DNA from: Ceratopteris richardii
Taxonomy: Eukaryota > Streptophyta > Polypodiopsida > Polypodiales > Pteridaceae
Length of the DNA stretch: 64,000 nucleotides
Assembly (NCBI GenBank): GCA_020310875.1
Contig: CM035439.1
Span: 135,922,753 to 135,986,752, forward strand
Direction: 5' to 3'
The notes under the pieces were generated by a model. It was not told the DNA's origin. It did no database searches and saw only the letters and a program-made list of their open reading frames with translations. Position 1 is the stretch's first letter. The number at the start of each line of letters is the position of its first letter. Positions 1 through 9,993 of this stretch are shown here, piece by piece. The translations under genes and the position numbers were made by a program.

Positions 1-530
1 CATTTTGGCATAGTTTTTGCCTGCTCAAGATCAGCTCTCTCATCAACAAGTGCATCATGTAAATCTGCATCAGAAATGGAATGATCTGCATCATCATATG
101 AAACCTACAAAGGTTGAAAAGTTGCCTCATTAGGACCAGCACTAGACGGTCCACGTGTAAAAAGAGGCATCAAAGTATCATACATGTCTTTGGAGCTAAT
201 AGATGTCTCCTTAGTACATGAAAGCAATGGCTGAATAGCATCTTCCACAAATACAACATCACGGCTAACCAGAATGCGTTTAGTCTGTGGATGATACAGA
301 CGATAGCCTTTACTTTCAGAACTGTATCCAACAAAAATACATTTTACTGCTTTATCATCCAATTTTCTACGATGTTGTTCAGGCACTAATGCATATGCCA
401 AACAACCAAAAACATGCAGATGAGCAACAGATGGCTTGCGGTCATGCCAAGCCTCATATCGAGTGATAGACTGCAGCGCTTTAGTGGGACACCATATTAA
501 GTACATATGCTGCACACATGACAGCCTCAA
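1..530 (-). pseudogene. Copia-1 integrase C-terminal part and linker to RT (fossil)
   Basis: Minus-strand coding sequence contains the copia integrase tail (ALQSITRYEAWHDRKPS, then HVFGCLAYALVPEQ, CIFVGYSSESKGYRLYHP). This is the standard retroviral-type integrase C-terminal segment of copia elements. The following acidic linker runs towards the left edge, where RT should start. Near-identical text is found at 42441-42869, 11488-11823, 21914-22186 and 37653-37958. Confidence 0.85.
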
Positions 531-559
531 GCCAAAAACTATGTGGTAAAGCCTGACTC

Positions 560-1546
560 TTGACCATGCACCTCACCATCTCCATGAGTGACCTGTTCTT
601 CCGTTCAGCAACTCCATTCTGTTGAGGTGTATACGGCACTGTACACTGGTGTTTTATCCCACGTTCAGCCAGAAATGCATTAAAATAGAAGACATATATT
701 CCTCCCCTCGATCAGAACGGAGGGTGCCCATTTTACATGCTGACAGATTTTCAGCCAAAACCAAAAACTGTTTGAAGCACAAAAACACTTCGGACTTTGC
801 CTTCAATGGATATACCCATGCATGCCTGGAAAAATCATCAATGAAAGTCACGAAGTAAAGATAGTTTCCAAAAGAAGGTGTATGCATAGGACCACAGACT
901 CACTATGTACAAGCTGCAATTTCTATGTAGCCCAAACTGAACCATCTTTTGGAAAAGAGGAACACTGCATTTTGCCCAAAATACAGCCTTCACAAACATG
1001 TTTTCTAGGTGCCTCAAGCTTGGGCAAAGAAGACACCATATCAGATTTCTACAGGCGTATGAAACTAGCAAAATTGAGATGACCAAAGCGTGCATGCCAA
1101 AGCTTTGCATCTGACATAGCCTGAGAATCATGAACTGCACATGCCAAATCATTCACAGATCTTTCATAGTCTATGAGCTTATATAGCCCACGACATAAAA
1201 TGCCAGAAGCAATAATAACATCGCCATTTGACAGATCATGAACTGTACATCTGTCATCAACAAATTTCACAACCAAGCCAATCTTGGCTAATGCAGAAAC
1301 TGATAACAGATTCTTCTTGATCCCTGACACAAATAAAGCATCTGACAAGGTGAAAGAACTACCATCAGCAGTAGTCAGAATGATCTTGCCAACTCCCATA
1401 ACAGGATAAGAGGAGTTGTTGGCACATGTGACAGTATTCCCTGTAGGGGCAGGCTCGAGTGAAGAGAAGAAACTGCACTGCGAGGTAATATGTTTGGTCG
1501 CCCCACTGTCAAAGTACCAAACATATGAGTCCATTGCAGACATGCA
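560..1546 (-). pseudogene. Copia-1 protease and integrase region (fossil)
   Basis: The minus-strand sequence continues the element after gag. The protease active-site region with DSGATKHIT lies near 1480-1520. A GAG-pre-integrase region containing LWHARFGHLNF sits near 1070-1110. The integrase core follows near 650-890, with [20 protein letters not shown] and a DRGEEY segment. Protease would mature Gag-Pol and integrase would insert the cDNA. The region is broken. Confidence 0.85.
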
Positions 1547-2596
1547 CTACTCATGAGAAGATGGGTCAAAACTGCAAATAGTAGTAAATGCCCATTCTTC
1601 TTCCTGCACAAGATTAGCAGACTCTGTTTTTGGTGTAGAGGCTTCTGCAACAACCATTCCAGCCTCCTTTTTATTTGCCTCTTTTGCAGCCAGTTTTGGA
1701 CAATTCTTTATGATATGATGATTCCCTTTACAGTACTTGCAAAACAATTTCTGCTTTTCTGATTTCTTCTCATCTTTATCCTGGTTCTTCGAATGTGCAA
1801 CATTTGCAAATTTTTGTTTACTAGTAGAAGAGCTCCATTTTCCTTTGCCCTTCTGACTAGCCAGGAAAGCTTGATCTGCAACACGCATAATGGACCTGTT
1901 CGGCCTGGACTGATCTTCCTGCAACAGAACAGAGACTAACTCCTCAAATGATAAGGCATTTGGATTGCCTTTCATCATCAACTGAAGAGTAGAAGCAAAA
2001 CTCTTATATGAATGAGGAAGACCATTCAGAACGGTCTGCACAAGTGAGCTATCTGGTATAACCTCATCAACAGAAATCAACTGTTCCTTCAAATCTTTGA
2101 TCTTCGTTAGGAAACTGTCCATAGAATCAACTTCATTCATGTGCTCACTCTCCAACTGTTTTCGGAGGTAAGCAACACGAGCCTCATTCCTAGCTTGGTA
2201 CAATGTGCTAAGTGTATCCCAAGCATCCCTAGTTGTTTTGCAAGAGCGAATATGAGGAATAATGGCACGTTTGACAGACAAAGCTATCAATACATGTGCC
2301 TGGGCATCTCTGCCATCCCAACAAATCTGCTCTGTAGTAGGTGCAGCAGAAACAGCAGCACGAACAGGAATCTGCACAATATCATCTTCGACATCATCTT
2401 CATCACCTCTAGCACCTATATTCGTAGTACCTGTTGTTACAGGTGTAACAGGACGTCTTTCAACACCCTGCACAATGTTCCACAATCCTTTTGCAACCAA
2501 TACATGTCGCATCATATAAGCCCACAATGGGTAGTTGGTACCATCCAACTTATCCTCAACAGCCAACATACGGAATACATCACTGCTTTCAGCCAT
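1547..2596 (-). CDS. gag: Copia-1 gag (fossil)
   Basis: An open frame of 349 codons starts at ATG 2596, about 335 bases after the primer site. It encodes a copia Gag. The N-terminal part (roughly residues 1-60) has the DGTNYPLWAYMM stretch typical of copia Gag (UBN2/DUF4219-like). A central helical region with LESEHMNEVDSMDSFLTKIK follows. A CCHC zinc knuckle (CKYCKGNHHIIKNC) lies near residues 285-300, roughly 1700-1745. Gag would form the particle and bind the RNA. The same protein is recognisable in fragments in Copia-B, Copia-2 and Copia-3, this copy being the most complete. It belongs to a broken element, so a working product is unlikely. Confidence 0.85.
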   Translation of the reverse strand: MAESSDVFRMLAVEDKLDGTNYPLWAYMMRHVLVAKGLWNIVQGVERRPVTPVTTGTTNIGARGDEDDVEDDIVQIPVRAAVSAAPTTEQICWDGRDAQAHVLIALSVKRAIIPHIRSCKTTRDAWDTLSTLYQARNEARVAYLRKQLESEHMNEVDSMDSFLTKIKDLKEQLISVDEVIPDSSLVQTVLNGLPHSYKSFASTLQLMMKGNPNALSFEELVSVLLQEDQSRPNRSIMRVADQAFLASQKGKGKWSSSTSKQKFANVAHSKNQDKDEKKSEKQKLFCKYCKGNHHIIKNCPKLAAKEANKKEAGMVVAEASTPKTESANLVQEEEWAFTTICSFDPSSHE

Positions 2597-2930
2597 GGCC
2601 GGTGACTAAAATACCTTGATGCAGAAAATTGACTGTATCTCAAAAAGTTCAATAGAACTGCTCAGACAAGTTCTGCTAGACCTGTAGCAGACTTTGAGAC
2701 GCTTAAACTGGCGAACAAAAATTGGTATATACCTTTGGCACAAAAAGAGGAAATAGCCTGCACAAGCGCTGTGAAAGTGTGTTCGGAGGCCGAAACGAGC
2801 TCAGATCACGATTTCAACACCACACAGCGAAGGTGTTTTGATACCTTAAGTATGCTCACCAAATTTCATGCGAATCTGAGACTGCAAAACGGAGGAGTGT
2901 CGACGGCGCCCTAGATGAAGCGATGACCTA

Positions 2931-2941
2931 CTCTGATACCA
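2931..2941 (-). other. Primer binding site of Copia-1 (initiator-Met tRNA type)
   Basis: On the minus strand this reads TGGTATCAGAG, the standard copia primer site complementary to the 3' end of initiator tRNA-Met. It lies two bases inside the 5' LTR. It fixes the element's orientation and the LTR inner boundary. Confidence 0.85.
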
Positions 2942-2943
2942 AT

Positions 2944-3175
2944 TGTTGGAGTTAGACGTCTGTGGAAGCACGCAAAGAACAGAAGGAAGAAGAAGAAGCT
3001 TGGAGCACAACACACAAGACTGAATGAATTACTAGAGAATGTACAAAGATTAAGTAGCCCATTAGGGCAATAGGCATATATACAAGCCGAGGGAAAAAAA
3101 ACCTCCTAAAGAGGGAAAAAAGTGCCCCTGCAGTCCTAGTGTGTTCACACACATCACTACCTAAATATATCAACA
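2944..3175 (-). repeat. 5' LTR of Copia-1
   Basis: The LTR is 232 bp and bounded by TGTTG and CAACA on the plus strand. It closely matches the two 230-bp LTRs of Copia-2 (40485-40714, 55230-55459) and the 3' LTR of Copia-3 (39787-39987). A TATATA-type motif near 3073-3081 is the likely promoter core in the minus-strand sense. The outer flank is GGACA (3176-3180), the expected target-site copy. Its partner would lie left of the window. Confidence 0.9.
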
Positions 3176-3238
3176 GGACAGCCTTTACAACGACACTTAT
3201 TCCCACTTCAACCTGTTCTACCTCTGGAGCCGTTTCAG

Positions 3239-4100
3239 AAATGGGGTTTACTTCATTGGCCCCATAACACCCCTAGCTACTCTCACCAACAACCGCTATA
3301 TCTTGACTTGTACCGATTATGCCACTCGGTGGGTGGAGGCTTGGGCTTTACGGTCGTCCACAGCAGTTTTGGTGGCTAAATGCCTAATGAAGGATGTTTT
3401 CCCTCGTTATGGGTTGCCTCTGGAAATCGTCACGTACCAAGGTACACACTTTGCTAACCAGTTAATGCAAGTATTGACCGAGACTTTTTAGATTGTCCAC
3501 AAATTCAGCTCGCCTTATTATCCCCGTGCTAATGGTCTGGTGGAGAGTACCAATAAGACTTTGTTGAATATACTGCGCAAATTGATCCTAGAATGTCCGG
3601 AACGCTGGGACCCGCTCTTACCTGCAGTCTTGTGGGCTTACCGGACCACGTACAAGGTGGCAACCGGATCAACTCCGTTCAAGCTTGCTTATGGATTGGA
3701 AGCCATTGTGCCGATGGAAGTAGTAGTGCCGAGCCTGTGAGTTGCTTTATCTCAGAAACTGCTGCCAGAAGAGTCCTTTCCATTTCGGTTGGATATGCTT
3801 AGATCTTTGGATGAACAGCGCTGGGAAACCTTTATGATCCTACAAGAAGTTCGGCGACGCCAAGCCCGAACACATGATCGCTCTCTCCAAACCCCTGTCT
3901 TTTCGGTGGACCAGCTTGTTTTATTCTACAATGCGAAAGTCAATAGATCTGCGGATAAATTTAAATTACGGTGGTTCGGCCCTTATCGGATTAGTGAGCG
4001 AGTGGGATCCGCTACTTTTCGGTTGGCAACCTCAACCGGAGTTCCTCTTCCAAAAGTGATCAACGGTTCTAAACTTTGCCCCTATCATCCGATGACGTAA
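3239..4100 (+). pseudogene. Gypsy-A integrase (fossil)
   Basis: The plus strand encodes a gypsy integrase core. DYATRWVEAWALRSST lies near 3309-3360, followed by PLEIVTYQGTHFANQ, then PRANGLVESTNKTLLNILRK and WAYRTTYKVATGSTPF up to about 3740. A C-terminal segment (QARTHDRSLQTPVF..., KFKLRWFGPYRI) runs to about 4100. That segment resembles the GPY/F-type tail of gypsy integrases. The region is broken. It is related to but clearly different from the Gypsy-C integrase. Confidence 0.85.
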
Positions 4101-4431
4101 TACCTGAGATATCTTTGTTCCGTTTTCTTTTTCTGTATTACTCGTTTTCTTTTTCTCGGTCTTGTATTTCAGGTTACTATGGACTGAAATCTCCTCGTTT
4201 TGATATCTAAGTATGATTAATCGCTGCCCTGTGTTACCGTTTTTGCTCCAGTATGCATGCCATAATTATGACGGATATCTTTCCAATACCGGGTGATGAT
4301 TAGGGTTTTCGACCACCTGATGTTGCCTATGTGTCTACTTAATCTTGTTTCTTTTATTGTTAATCGCTATTGTGTTTGTGTGCTTGCGCGTTATTTGTTT
4401 TCTGTGTTCTTGTGATTACTCGTGCGCACCA
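4101..4431 (+). other. Gypsy-A spacer between integrase and 3' frame
   Basis: These roughly 330 bases are T-rich and hold no supported gene. Polypyrimidine runs near 4120-4160 and 4340-4400 could suit splicing of a downstream frame, as known for some plant gypsy elements with extra 3' frames. No splice event can be shown from the sequence alone. Confidence 0.4.
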
Positions 4432-6489
4432 TGGAAGCTCTCGCGAATGTCGCCACCTTCCGTGCAGGACTCACTCCTGAGGTGAGTGAGTATATTGCAC
4501 ACCTGTGGTCTTCTGGCCTTCGCTGAATTGCCTTGGCATTCAGTGAAGTGTCAACCCTGCTATGCGCAGATCATTTCTGCCATCGCCTCTACACCTGCTA
4601 CAGAGCAGTGTTGGCCCATAGCTTGTTTACCATCACGAATTGTTATCACTTTAGCTTCATTTGCCAATGCCTTCCGACTTCCTCGGGGAGGATTGGAGAA
4701 TGGTCCGCTTCTTCCCGTAGCCACCATGAAAGCATTGTTTCCTCGGCACTCATCTAATGAGTACGCCATTCTATGTAGACCTAAACCGGAGCGTACAACT
4801 CTGCAATTTTTAGTCACTATTTTGAACTTACAAAAATGCACCTATGGTATCTCTCGCCCCTTTTATTCGATGATAGACATTGCGTCCTGTGAAACTGTCA
4901 ATTTCACATCTTTTTACTTTCGACGCATTCACCGTGAATGTGTCGCGGTTATCAAACAAGTTACTAAGGGTGACCTTCCACGTTCTCGTCTACCCCATAT
5001 CCTCACCTTTCTCTTTCCAGCAATCCAAGCCGCGCAACCCCCTCCAACCGCTCCCTTCTTGTTACATGAAGAATCTACTCAAATGCTCAAGGATGAGGAA
5101 GATGATGATGCAGACCTGTTGCAACTTTTTCGCCGCAAACGCAGATGTGTTCGCCCCTCCGAAAGTCAAGTGTAGGGATCAACTGGTGGCCATGAAGAAG
5201 AAGTCTTCCACGACACTGCTACATCTATCCATGTCGATTCCTCTGTTCCTTCTTCTCCAATTAAGCAACAGGAACAAGATGTCAACATGGAGGACTCTAA
5301 AGAAGTTTCTTCTCGGGCGGATTCTCATCAGCAGAATCACGACGTTGTGAAAGAGATTGTTGCACAAATTATTAACGAAGTGATTGTCATGGTTGACGCT
5401 GTGATGGACACTGCGGCGACAAAGCACACTACTACCGGAATAGTACTGGCGCATAACCCTCTTCTTCCCCTTCCTCCTCCAATGAACCCCGTTGAACCTG
5501 TTGTTCCAGAAGTACTCACGGCTCCATCATCTTCCCCCGATTACTCTCCACCACCCTCCCCTCTATTATCAGCCTCTTCATTCCAACCACTTCCTCCACT
5601 TCCTTCTTCGATTCCAATGTTTAATGAATTAGAATCAATGGGTCGTCTCTTGATTCAATTTTCTCAACAATTACCTCTTCAAATGAAGCTGACAACCGAC
5701 AATATCAGACAGGATTTGCAAGGCAAAGTTGATTTGTTAGAGGCACATATTGCTCCGTTGCAAGAAGAAGCCAATGCGGTCAAGGTAGAGAACCATGCCC
5801 TGCATGTGCAGCTTCAACAACTTCAAACAAGGATTGCAGAGCAGGACACCTTGATTGCCCAACGAGATGCAGCAGTGGTTGAGTTAAAAGACAAGGATGT
5901 TCTTTTAGTTGCTCGTGATGAAGAGATCAAGTAGTTAAATCAGTTGGTACAGGATAAGGAAGATGCTTGGGTTGCTCTGGGCAACTTATTGGACGAAACG
6001 CGTGAATCTCTTGCGTTCGTTACCCAAAAAGGACAAGAAATGGTAGACTTAGCCATTCAGAACACTGAGGAATTAAAGCTAGTATCTGTTGAACTACTGT
6101 AGAAGAGTCGAGACTTGGACGCAAAAACGGCCCGGACAATTCAGATAAAGAAGGAAATGGAAGGTACTATGAAAGAAAGGGAGGCTTATTATAAAACAAT
6201 TCAATATCAAGCTCAGGAGCTGGAATGTAGAGAAAACCAGCTAGGCTTTCAAGCAGAGAGACTATCCAGAATAGATGGTCAAATTGCTGATATGAGATTG
6301 AGCCGAGATGCAACCATTACCAATCATTTTTACTTGCAAGAAGCCTTTTTGCAGACGCAGACCGATGCTTTGATGAGTCAGGTTATTGCGGCGAGTTCAG
6401 TACGAACTGATGCACAATTGGTGGAGCTCGAAACCTTAAAGCTGATGCTAGATTCATTAAAACAAAAAATAACTAGGACTTCAAATTAG
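4432..6489 (+). pseudogene. Gypsy-A extra 3' reading frame, proline-rich and coiled-coil (fossil)
   Basis: Downstream of integrase a coding-like region begins at ATG 4432 in the context CACCATGG (MEALANVATFRAGL). Three parts follow: a globular-looking N-terminal part to about 5175; an acidic then Ser/Pro-rich stretch (5290-5600, with PPPMNPVEPVVPEV); and a long heptad-like coiled-coil part (5630-6480, with LHVQLQQLQTRIAEQDTL and a later ELECRENQLGFQAERLSRID). I do not recognise the family with certainty. Gypsy-C and Gypsy-F carry a counterpart at the same place with the same order of parts, so it is a genuine lineage-specific gene. Its function is unknown. The region is broken. Confidence 0.6.
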
Positions 6490-6571
6490 CTAGAACCCTG
6501 TGTATACAAGGCATTGTCAATGAGCCTTAAGTTTATTTTCTTTGTGGGTTCAAGTCCACCGTGCGTGCCAG

Positions 6572-7519
6572 TGTTAGGCTGCCAGATTGGCACAATGTAA
6601 TCTTATATTTTCATATACCGCACGCACCAAAAGGGCGTAGCGAAGTGATGTAACCCTTTTACCCATTAATGAAGAGACATTACGTAGTTCTCCGAGAAGA
6701 GGAGACGCAGGGGTGGTGCCGAATTTACAGATACTTGGAGTATTGTTAAGTCTGTTCTTATTGACTTGCCGTAATTTACTATTAATACAATAATACTGCC
6801 TTAACATCAATAAGTCTGTTTGGCTGTGTGATTAATGACTTGCGCGATAACATATTGTGTGAGGATAACTGTAATTGAAGAATTATAACTGTGTAACCGA
6901 AGAATTGGCTTGACATCTGAGCTACTACTTAGTACATAGTTAAGTTGGGAAAATCAGGTAAAGGGCCTCTGCACTGTCAGACCCCTACCATCCCCAAGAA
7001 CCCGAAAAAGAGATTAAAAAGCGACTTGACGGAAGTCCTTTTTATACCGCACGCACCAAAAGGGCGTAGCGAAGTGATGTAACCCTTTTACCCATTAATG
7101 AAGAGACATTACGTAGTTCTCCGAGAAGAGGAGACGGGATCGCCAGACTGTCTGTCTGGCCGATTTGCAATCTTGCGGAGACACGGTGGTGCCGAATTTA
7201 CAGATACTTGGAGTACTGTTAAGTCTGTTCTTATTGACTTGCCGTAATTTACTATTAATACAGTAATACTGCCTTAACATCGATAAGTCTGTTTCGCTGT
7301 GTGATTAATGACTTGCACGATAACATATTGTGTGAGGATAATCGTAATTGAAGAATTATAACTATGTAACCGAAGAATTGCCTTGACGTATAGCTACTGC
7401 TTAGTACATAGTTAAGTTGGGAAAATCAGATAAAGGGCCTCTGCACTGTCAGACCCCTACCATCCCCAAGAACTCGAAAAAGAGATTAAAAAGCAACTTG
7501 ACGAAAGTCCTTTTTAACA
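6572..7519 (+). repeat. Putative 3' LTR of Gypsy-A with internal tandem duplication
   Basis: The bounds are inferred from terminal TGTTA (6572) and TAACA (ending 7519), which are inverted copies of each other. A further cue is the similarity of the preceding bases (ending ...GTGCGTGCCAG) to the bases just before the Gypsy-C LTR. Length is about 948 bp. Most of it consists of two head-to-tail copies of one unit (6614-7042 and 7043-7515). No second LTR is in the window, so the bounds are not confirmed. Confidence 0.55.
6614..7515 (+). repeat. Two-copy direct tandem repeat, period 429 bp
   Basis: Both copies open with TATACCGCACGCACCAAAAG and close with ACTTGACG(G/A)AAGTCCTTTTT. The first is 429 bp. 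The second is about 44 bp longer because of extra sequence near 7137-7185. Identity is otherwise very high. It could be an internal LTR duplication or two LTR parts joined head to tail after recombination. Confidence 0.85.
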
Positions 7520-7816
7520 CATCTCATAAATCATCTCTTTTTCTTTCTCACTCTTGACGATGATTTGAATGGTTGTTTCTTGCCCATCTTGAGCTTGAAT
7601 TTTGTTGACACGATGTTATGCACTAGCATAATTGTCACTTTCACATTTTTGTTGACATGACTACATCCACATAGTGCATGTATGTATATGAATTTTCTAT
7701 TATTTTGAAATAATCATTACATGAAAGCGGCTTCAAAAAGCATGTGTCAAAGTAAAAGTTGGTAACTTTTGCAGAAAGCCTTTGCTTTTAATATGAGAAA
7801 TTGCGGTTTGCAATGA
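7520..7816. repeat. Unclassified interspersed repeat R3, copy 1
   Basis: About 7540-7673 matches 33205-33345 and 35605-35681, sharing TCTTGA(G/C)GATGAT(T/C)TGAATGG and, for the first two, AGCTTGAATTTTGTT. A separate 35-bp stretch (about 7636-7673, TTTCACATTTTTGTTGACAT) recurs at 8369-8400. There is no coding potential and nothing recognisable in 7674-7816. Confidence 0.5.
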
Positions 7817-7970
7817 CCCAAAATAGAATCTGTTAATCTTGTGCAGAATGAGGAATGGGCATTTACCACTGTTTGCAGTTATGTCCCATCTTCTCATGAA
7901 CAGTGTTTGTCTGCAATAGACTTAGACTTTTGGTACTTTGATAGTGGGGCAACCAAAGATATTACCTCGC
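7817..7970 (+). mobile_element. Copia fragment (gag end and protease start)
   Basis: This is a plus-strand scrap of the Copia-1 family. It encodes NEEWAFTTVCSYVPSSHEQC and the protease motif DSGATKDITS. The flanks are unrelated sequence, so this is an isolated fossil piece. Confidence 0.8.
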
Positions 7971-8402
7971 TTAAAAGTGTTTGTAGAACAGTAAGTTCTT
8001 TCCATATCCCATTGTTGTCTAGATTCAACTTCATGCATGCTACTTTATGCTCTATATCATGAGGTGCTTCTGATTGAGGACCCTTATCATATAAGGTTGG
8101 CCTTTGCTTTGTGAGTTTCCTGAGCTTGACTTTCTTGTCCCCGGTTAATCATTCCTTCTCCCTATCCTAGTCTTGCTATTATTCCAAAGGGTTCCTTTCC
8201 ATCCATAGAAGTTGTGTCTTGTCTTCCTTCCCTATCTCAATGTTGTGCTCTGCTTGTAGTAGGCTCCTTCCCCACAGTTGACCATGCAATAAGGTTATGT
8301 TCCACTTAATTGAACGCCAACTATTGATTTCCCCTTGGATGAACTTACCATAATGTAACAAGGATGGATTTCACATTTTCATTGACATAACTACATCTCC
8401 AT
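7971..8402. other. Unassigned stretch
   Basis: I see no gene, tandem repeat or recognisable element domain here. The last 30 bases repeat a short motif of 7636-7673. Confidence 0.4.
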
Positions 8403-9030
8403 TGTTGTAGACAAGGATGACTATCGCGTCGTGGAGCTCCACCTCCTTAATTTTCAATCCGCAGAGATGTAAGGATGATATGGTGATTGTGTTATCAGGA
8501 TCTTAGGTCACGCGCACACAGAGAAAATAAAATACGCAAGGAGATGAAACAGAACGCAATATTAGGTGCAATCTCCCCCCATGCACTCCGTTTAACCCTC
8601 ATCTTTTGTTTATATGCCAGATGAGTCGCGAAGCGTCATCAAGGATGAACGAAAGGAGGGGGTGGTGGTGAGCTCTCTTCCAAATCCACAGAGATAGATA
8701 CGCTCGTAGGCATGCATGATGTTTTTATAGTTTTTCAGGTTATTTGATCGCATTCGCATTTTATGACTCGCCTAGTCAAGAATTATGCCCTAAGCTACTT
8801 CTCAAGTGTCAAACAATGTCCAAAAAGTATGGAATTTGAACTACATTGTACCTAAGCTCTTTAGGTTGGAGGACTCCTTAGCTTGCGCAAAATGGAGCAT
8901 GTGTTTTCTAGCCGCTTAGGCACGCTTTTATTGACTCTTTTATATTATTGACGTTCTCTAGCCACAGTATCTTGCTCCTAATTTTGCTTGCAGATGGTGT
9001 GATATATTTCTCTACCCTCGTTGAAGGAAA
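8403..9030 (-). repeat. LTR-X, copy 1 (LTR type of Gypsy-E)
   Basis: This matches the LTR beside the Gypsy-E primer site at 30312-30871. Both start TGTTG..TAGACAAGGATGA and share GGAGCTCCACCTCCTTAATT, a stretch ending CTTGCGCAAAATGGAGCATG (or CTTGCACAAAATGGAG...), and TTCTCTACCCTCGTTGAAGG. There is no primer site on its left here, so it is a detached or solo copy. It is followed directly by R1, as in the second copy. Confidence 0.65.
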
Positions 9031-9035
9031 TCCAC

Positions 9036-9617
9036 ACACATCACACCAGTTTCACTTTCTTTCCTTCTTTCTTTTCTTTTCTTTCTTTGAGACTCTTTTC
9101 TTGCCTATTTCTTTCTTGATTTTCCTTGATTTGGTTGTGCACAACTTGAAGTATCCTCGTGTCATCCCAAAGCATTGAACCATACAATATACCACATCTG
9201 AGTCATCACAAGCAATGAGCTCCACACACACTTTCAAGAGAAGATGCACTAGACACGAATGACTCTCGAATCGGGCAAGACGTGGGGAAGGCTCATACCA
9301 AAGCCAATCTCATACCACATACTAGATCTCATGTCCGGTGGCCACCTCCTAATCATCATGGTGGAAAGAAGAGTGTCTTTCCATCACCCAGAGCTCAACA
9401 CTACGAACAAAGGTCCCAACCCTAATAGGTTGACAAATGCATGAAGCCTTATTATGGCAATACTATTGATCCATACAACCATGCAACATAGTCAAAGAAT
9501 ATGCTTGGAAACAAACAATGTCTTCTTGAATCCTTTCTAATTCCCTCAAACATTGCGTATTTTTGCAAATGGTGCAATGTTTGCTTCTTCTAACTCTGCC
9601 TTTTCTGCTTCTCAAGT
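9036..9617. repeat. Repeat R1, copy A (about 580 bp)
   Basis: Other copies are 32509-33110 and 33817-34438. The left end is pyrimidine-rich (TTTCACTTTCTTTCCTTCTT). A conserved central block has CTCATGTC(C/T)GGTGGCCACC at about 9330, and the right end reads ATTTTTGCAAATGGTGCAATG. Short frames exist on both strands, but none is shared by all copies as a protein, so I treat it as non-coding. It may be the distal half of LTR-X. Confidence 0.75.
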
Positions 9618-9690
9618 CTTTACACTCAGATAATGGGGGTGAGTATACCTCACCTAAATTTAGCCTTTTCTATCGGTCTAGAGGAATCGG
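9608..9690 (+). mobile_element. Integrase scrap of a second copia family
   Basis: The plus strand encodes LHSDNGGEYTSPKFSLF, the second Asp motif region of a copia integrase. The wording differs from the Copia-1 family (DRGEEYMSS), so it derives from another lineage. A short scrap of LTR-X/Y type (GCTCCTTAGGCTGGAGGACT, 9720 onward to about 9765) follows. Nothing is recognisable from about 9766 to 9916. Confidence 0.65.
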
Positions 9691-9916
9691 TAGAAATTTG
9701 AATGCTACATTCTATCTAAGCTCCTTAGGCTGGAGGACTCCTTGGCTTGCACAAAATAGAGAATTGCATTGAAAAATTGATGTTTTCATGTTACACTTTG
9801 TGGTGATTAGAATCATTGTTGTTTGACATGGTGGATTTTAACAATTTTAGATCAGTATTGATGTTGAGACTTTGTTGGGGCCCCCTTTGGTCTTGCACCG
9901 TCTCTCTTCACATGAT

Positions 9917-9993
9917 TGTTGACCTATTTAGATAGTGATGTGTGTGAACACACCTAAGACTTCCAGGGCACTTTTTTCCTCTTTAGGAGGTTA
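9917..9993 (+). repeat. LTR start of Copia-B
   Basis: TGTTGACCTATTTAGATAGT followed by GATGTGTGTGAACAC and CTCTTTAGGAGG matches the start of the Copia-3 LTR (39787). Gag sequence follows directly, so the LTR is represented by its first part only. Confidence 0.8.

Larger units (their letters stand above)
1..3175 (-). mobile_element. Copia-1, Ty1/copia retrotransposon, partial (enters from left edge)
   Basis: This is a fossil Ty1/copia element read on the minus strand. Going leftwards from its 5' LTR (2944-3175) come an initiator-Met type primer site, a gag frame with zinc knuckle, an aspartic protease region, integrase, and the integrase-to-RT linker. RT and RNase H lie beyond the left edge of the window. 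The order gag-PR-IN is diagnostic of copia rather than gypsy. It is broken, with a handful of interruptions after gag. It sits inside the integrase part of Gypsy-A, whose sequence resumes at 3176. At least five further pieces of the same copia family occur in this window (7817, 9917, 21722, 35682 and 40485 onward). Confidence 0.9.
3176..7519 (+). mobile_element. Gypsy-A, Ty3/gypsy retrotransposon, 3' portion
   Basis: A plus-strand Ty3/gypsy fossil is visible from the integrase onward. Its upstream gag-PR-RT part lies left of the inserted Copia-1 and outside the window. Parts seen are the integrase (3239-4100), an extra 3' reading frame with proline-rich and coiled-coil parts (4432-6489), and a putative 3' LTR (6572-7519). 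The extra frame and the sequence just before the LTR match the layout of Gypsy-C. It is broken, with several interruptions. Confidence 0.8.

Noticed and set aside
2141-2605. Plus-strand frames opposite copia gag (also at 54422 and 44000)
   Set aside because: They are mirror frames of the minus-strand Gag, with no independent motif and no conservation beyond that forced by Gag.
9036-9250. Short frames in R1 (both strands) as possible small genes
   Set aside because: The other R1 copies do not preserve the same peptide, and the frames consist mostly of the pyrimidine-rich tract. No domain is recognised.
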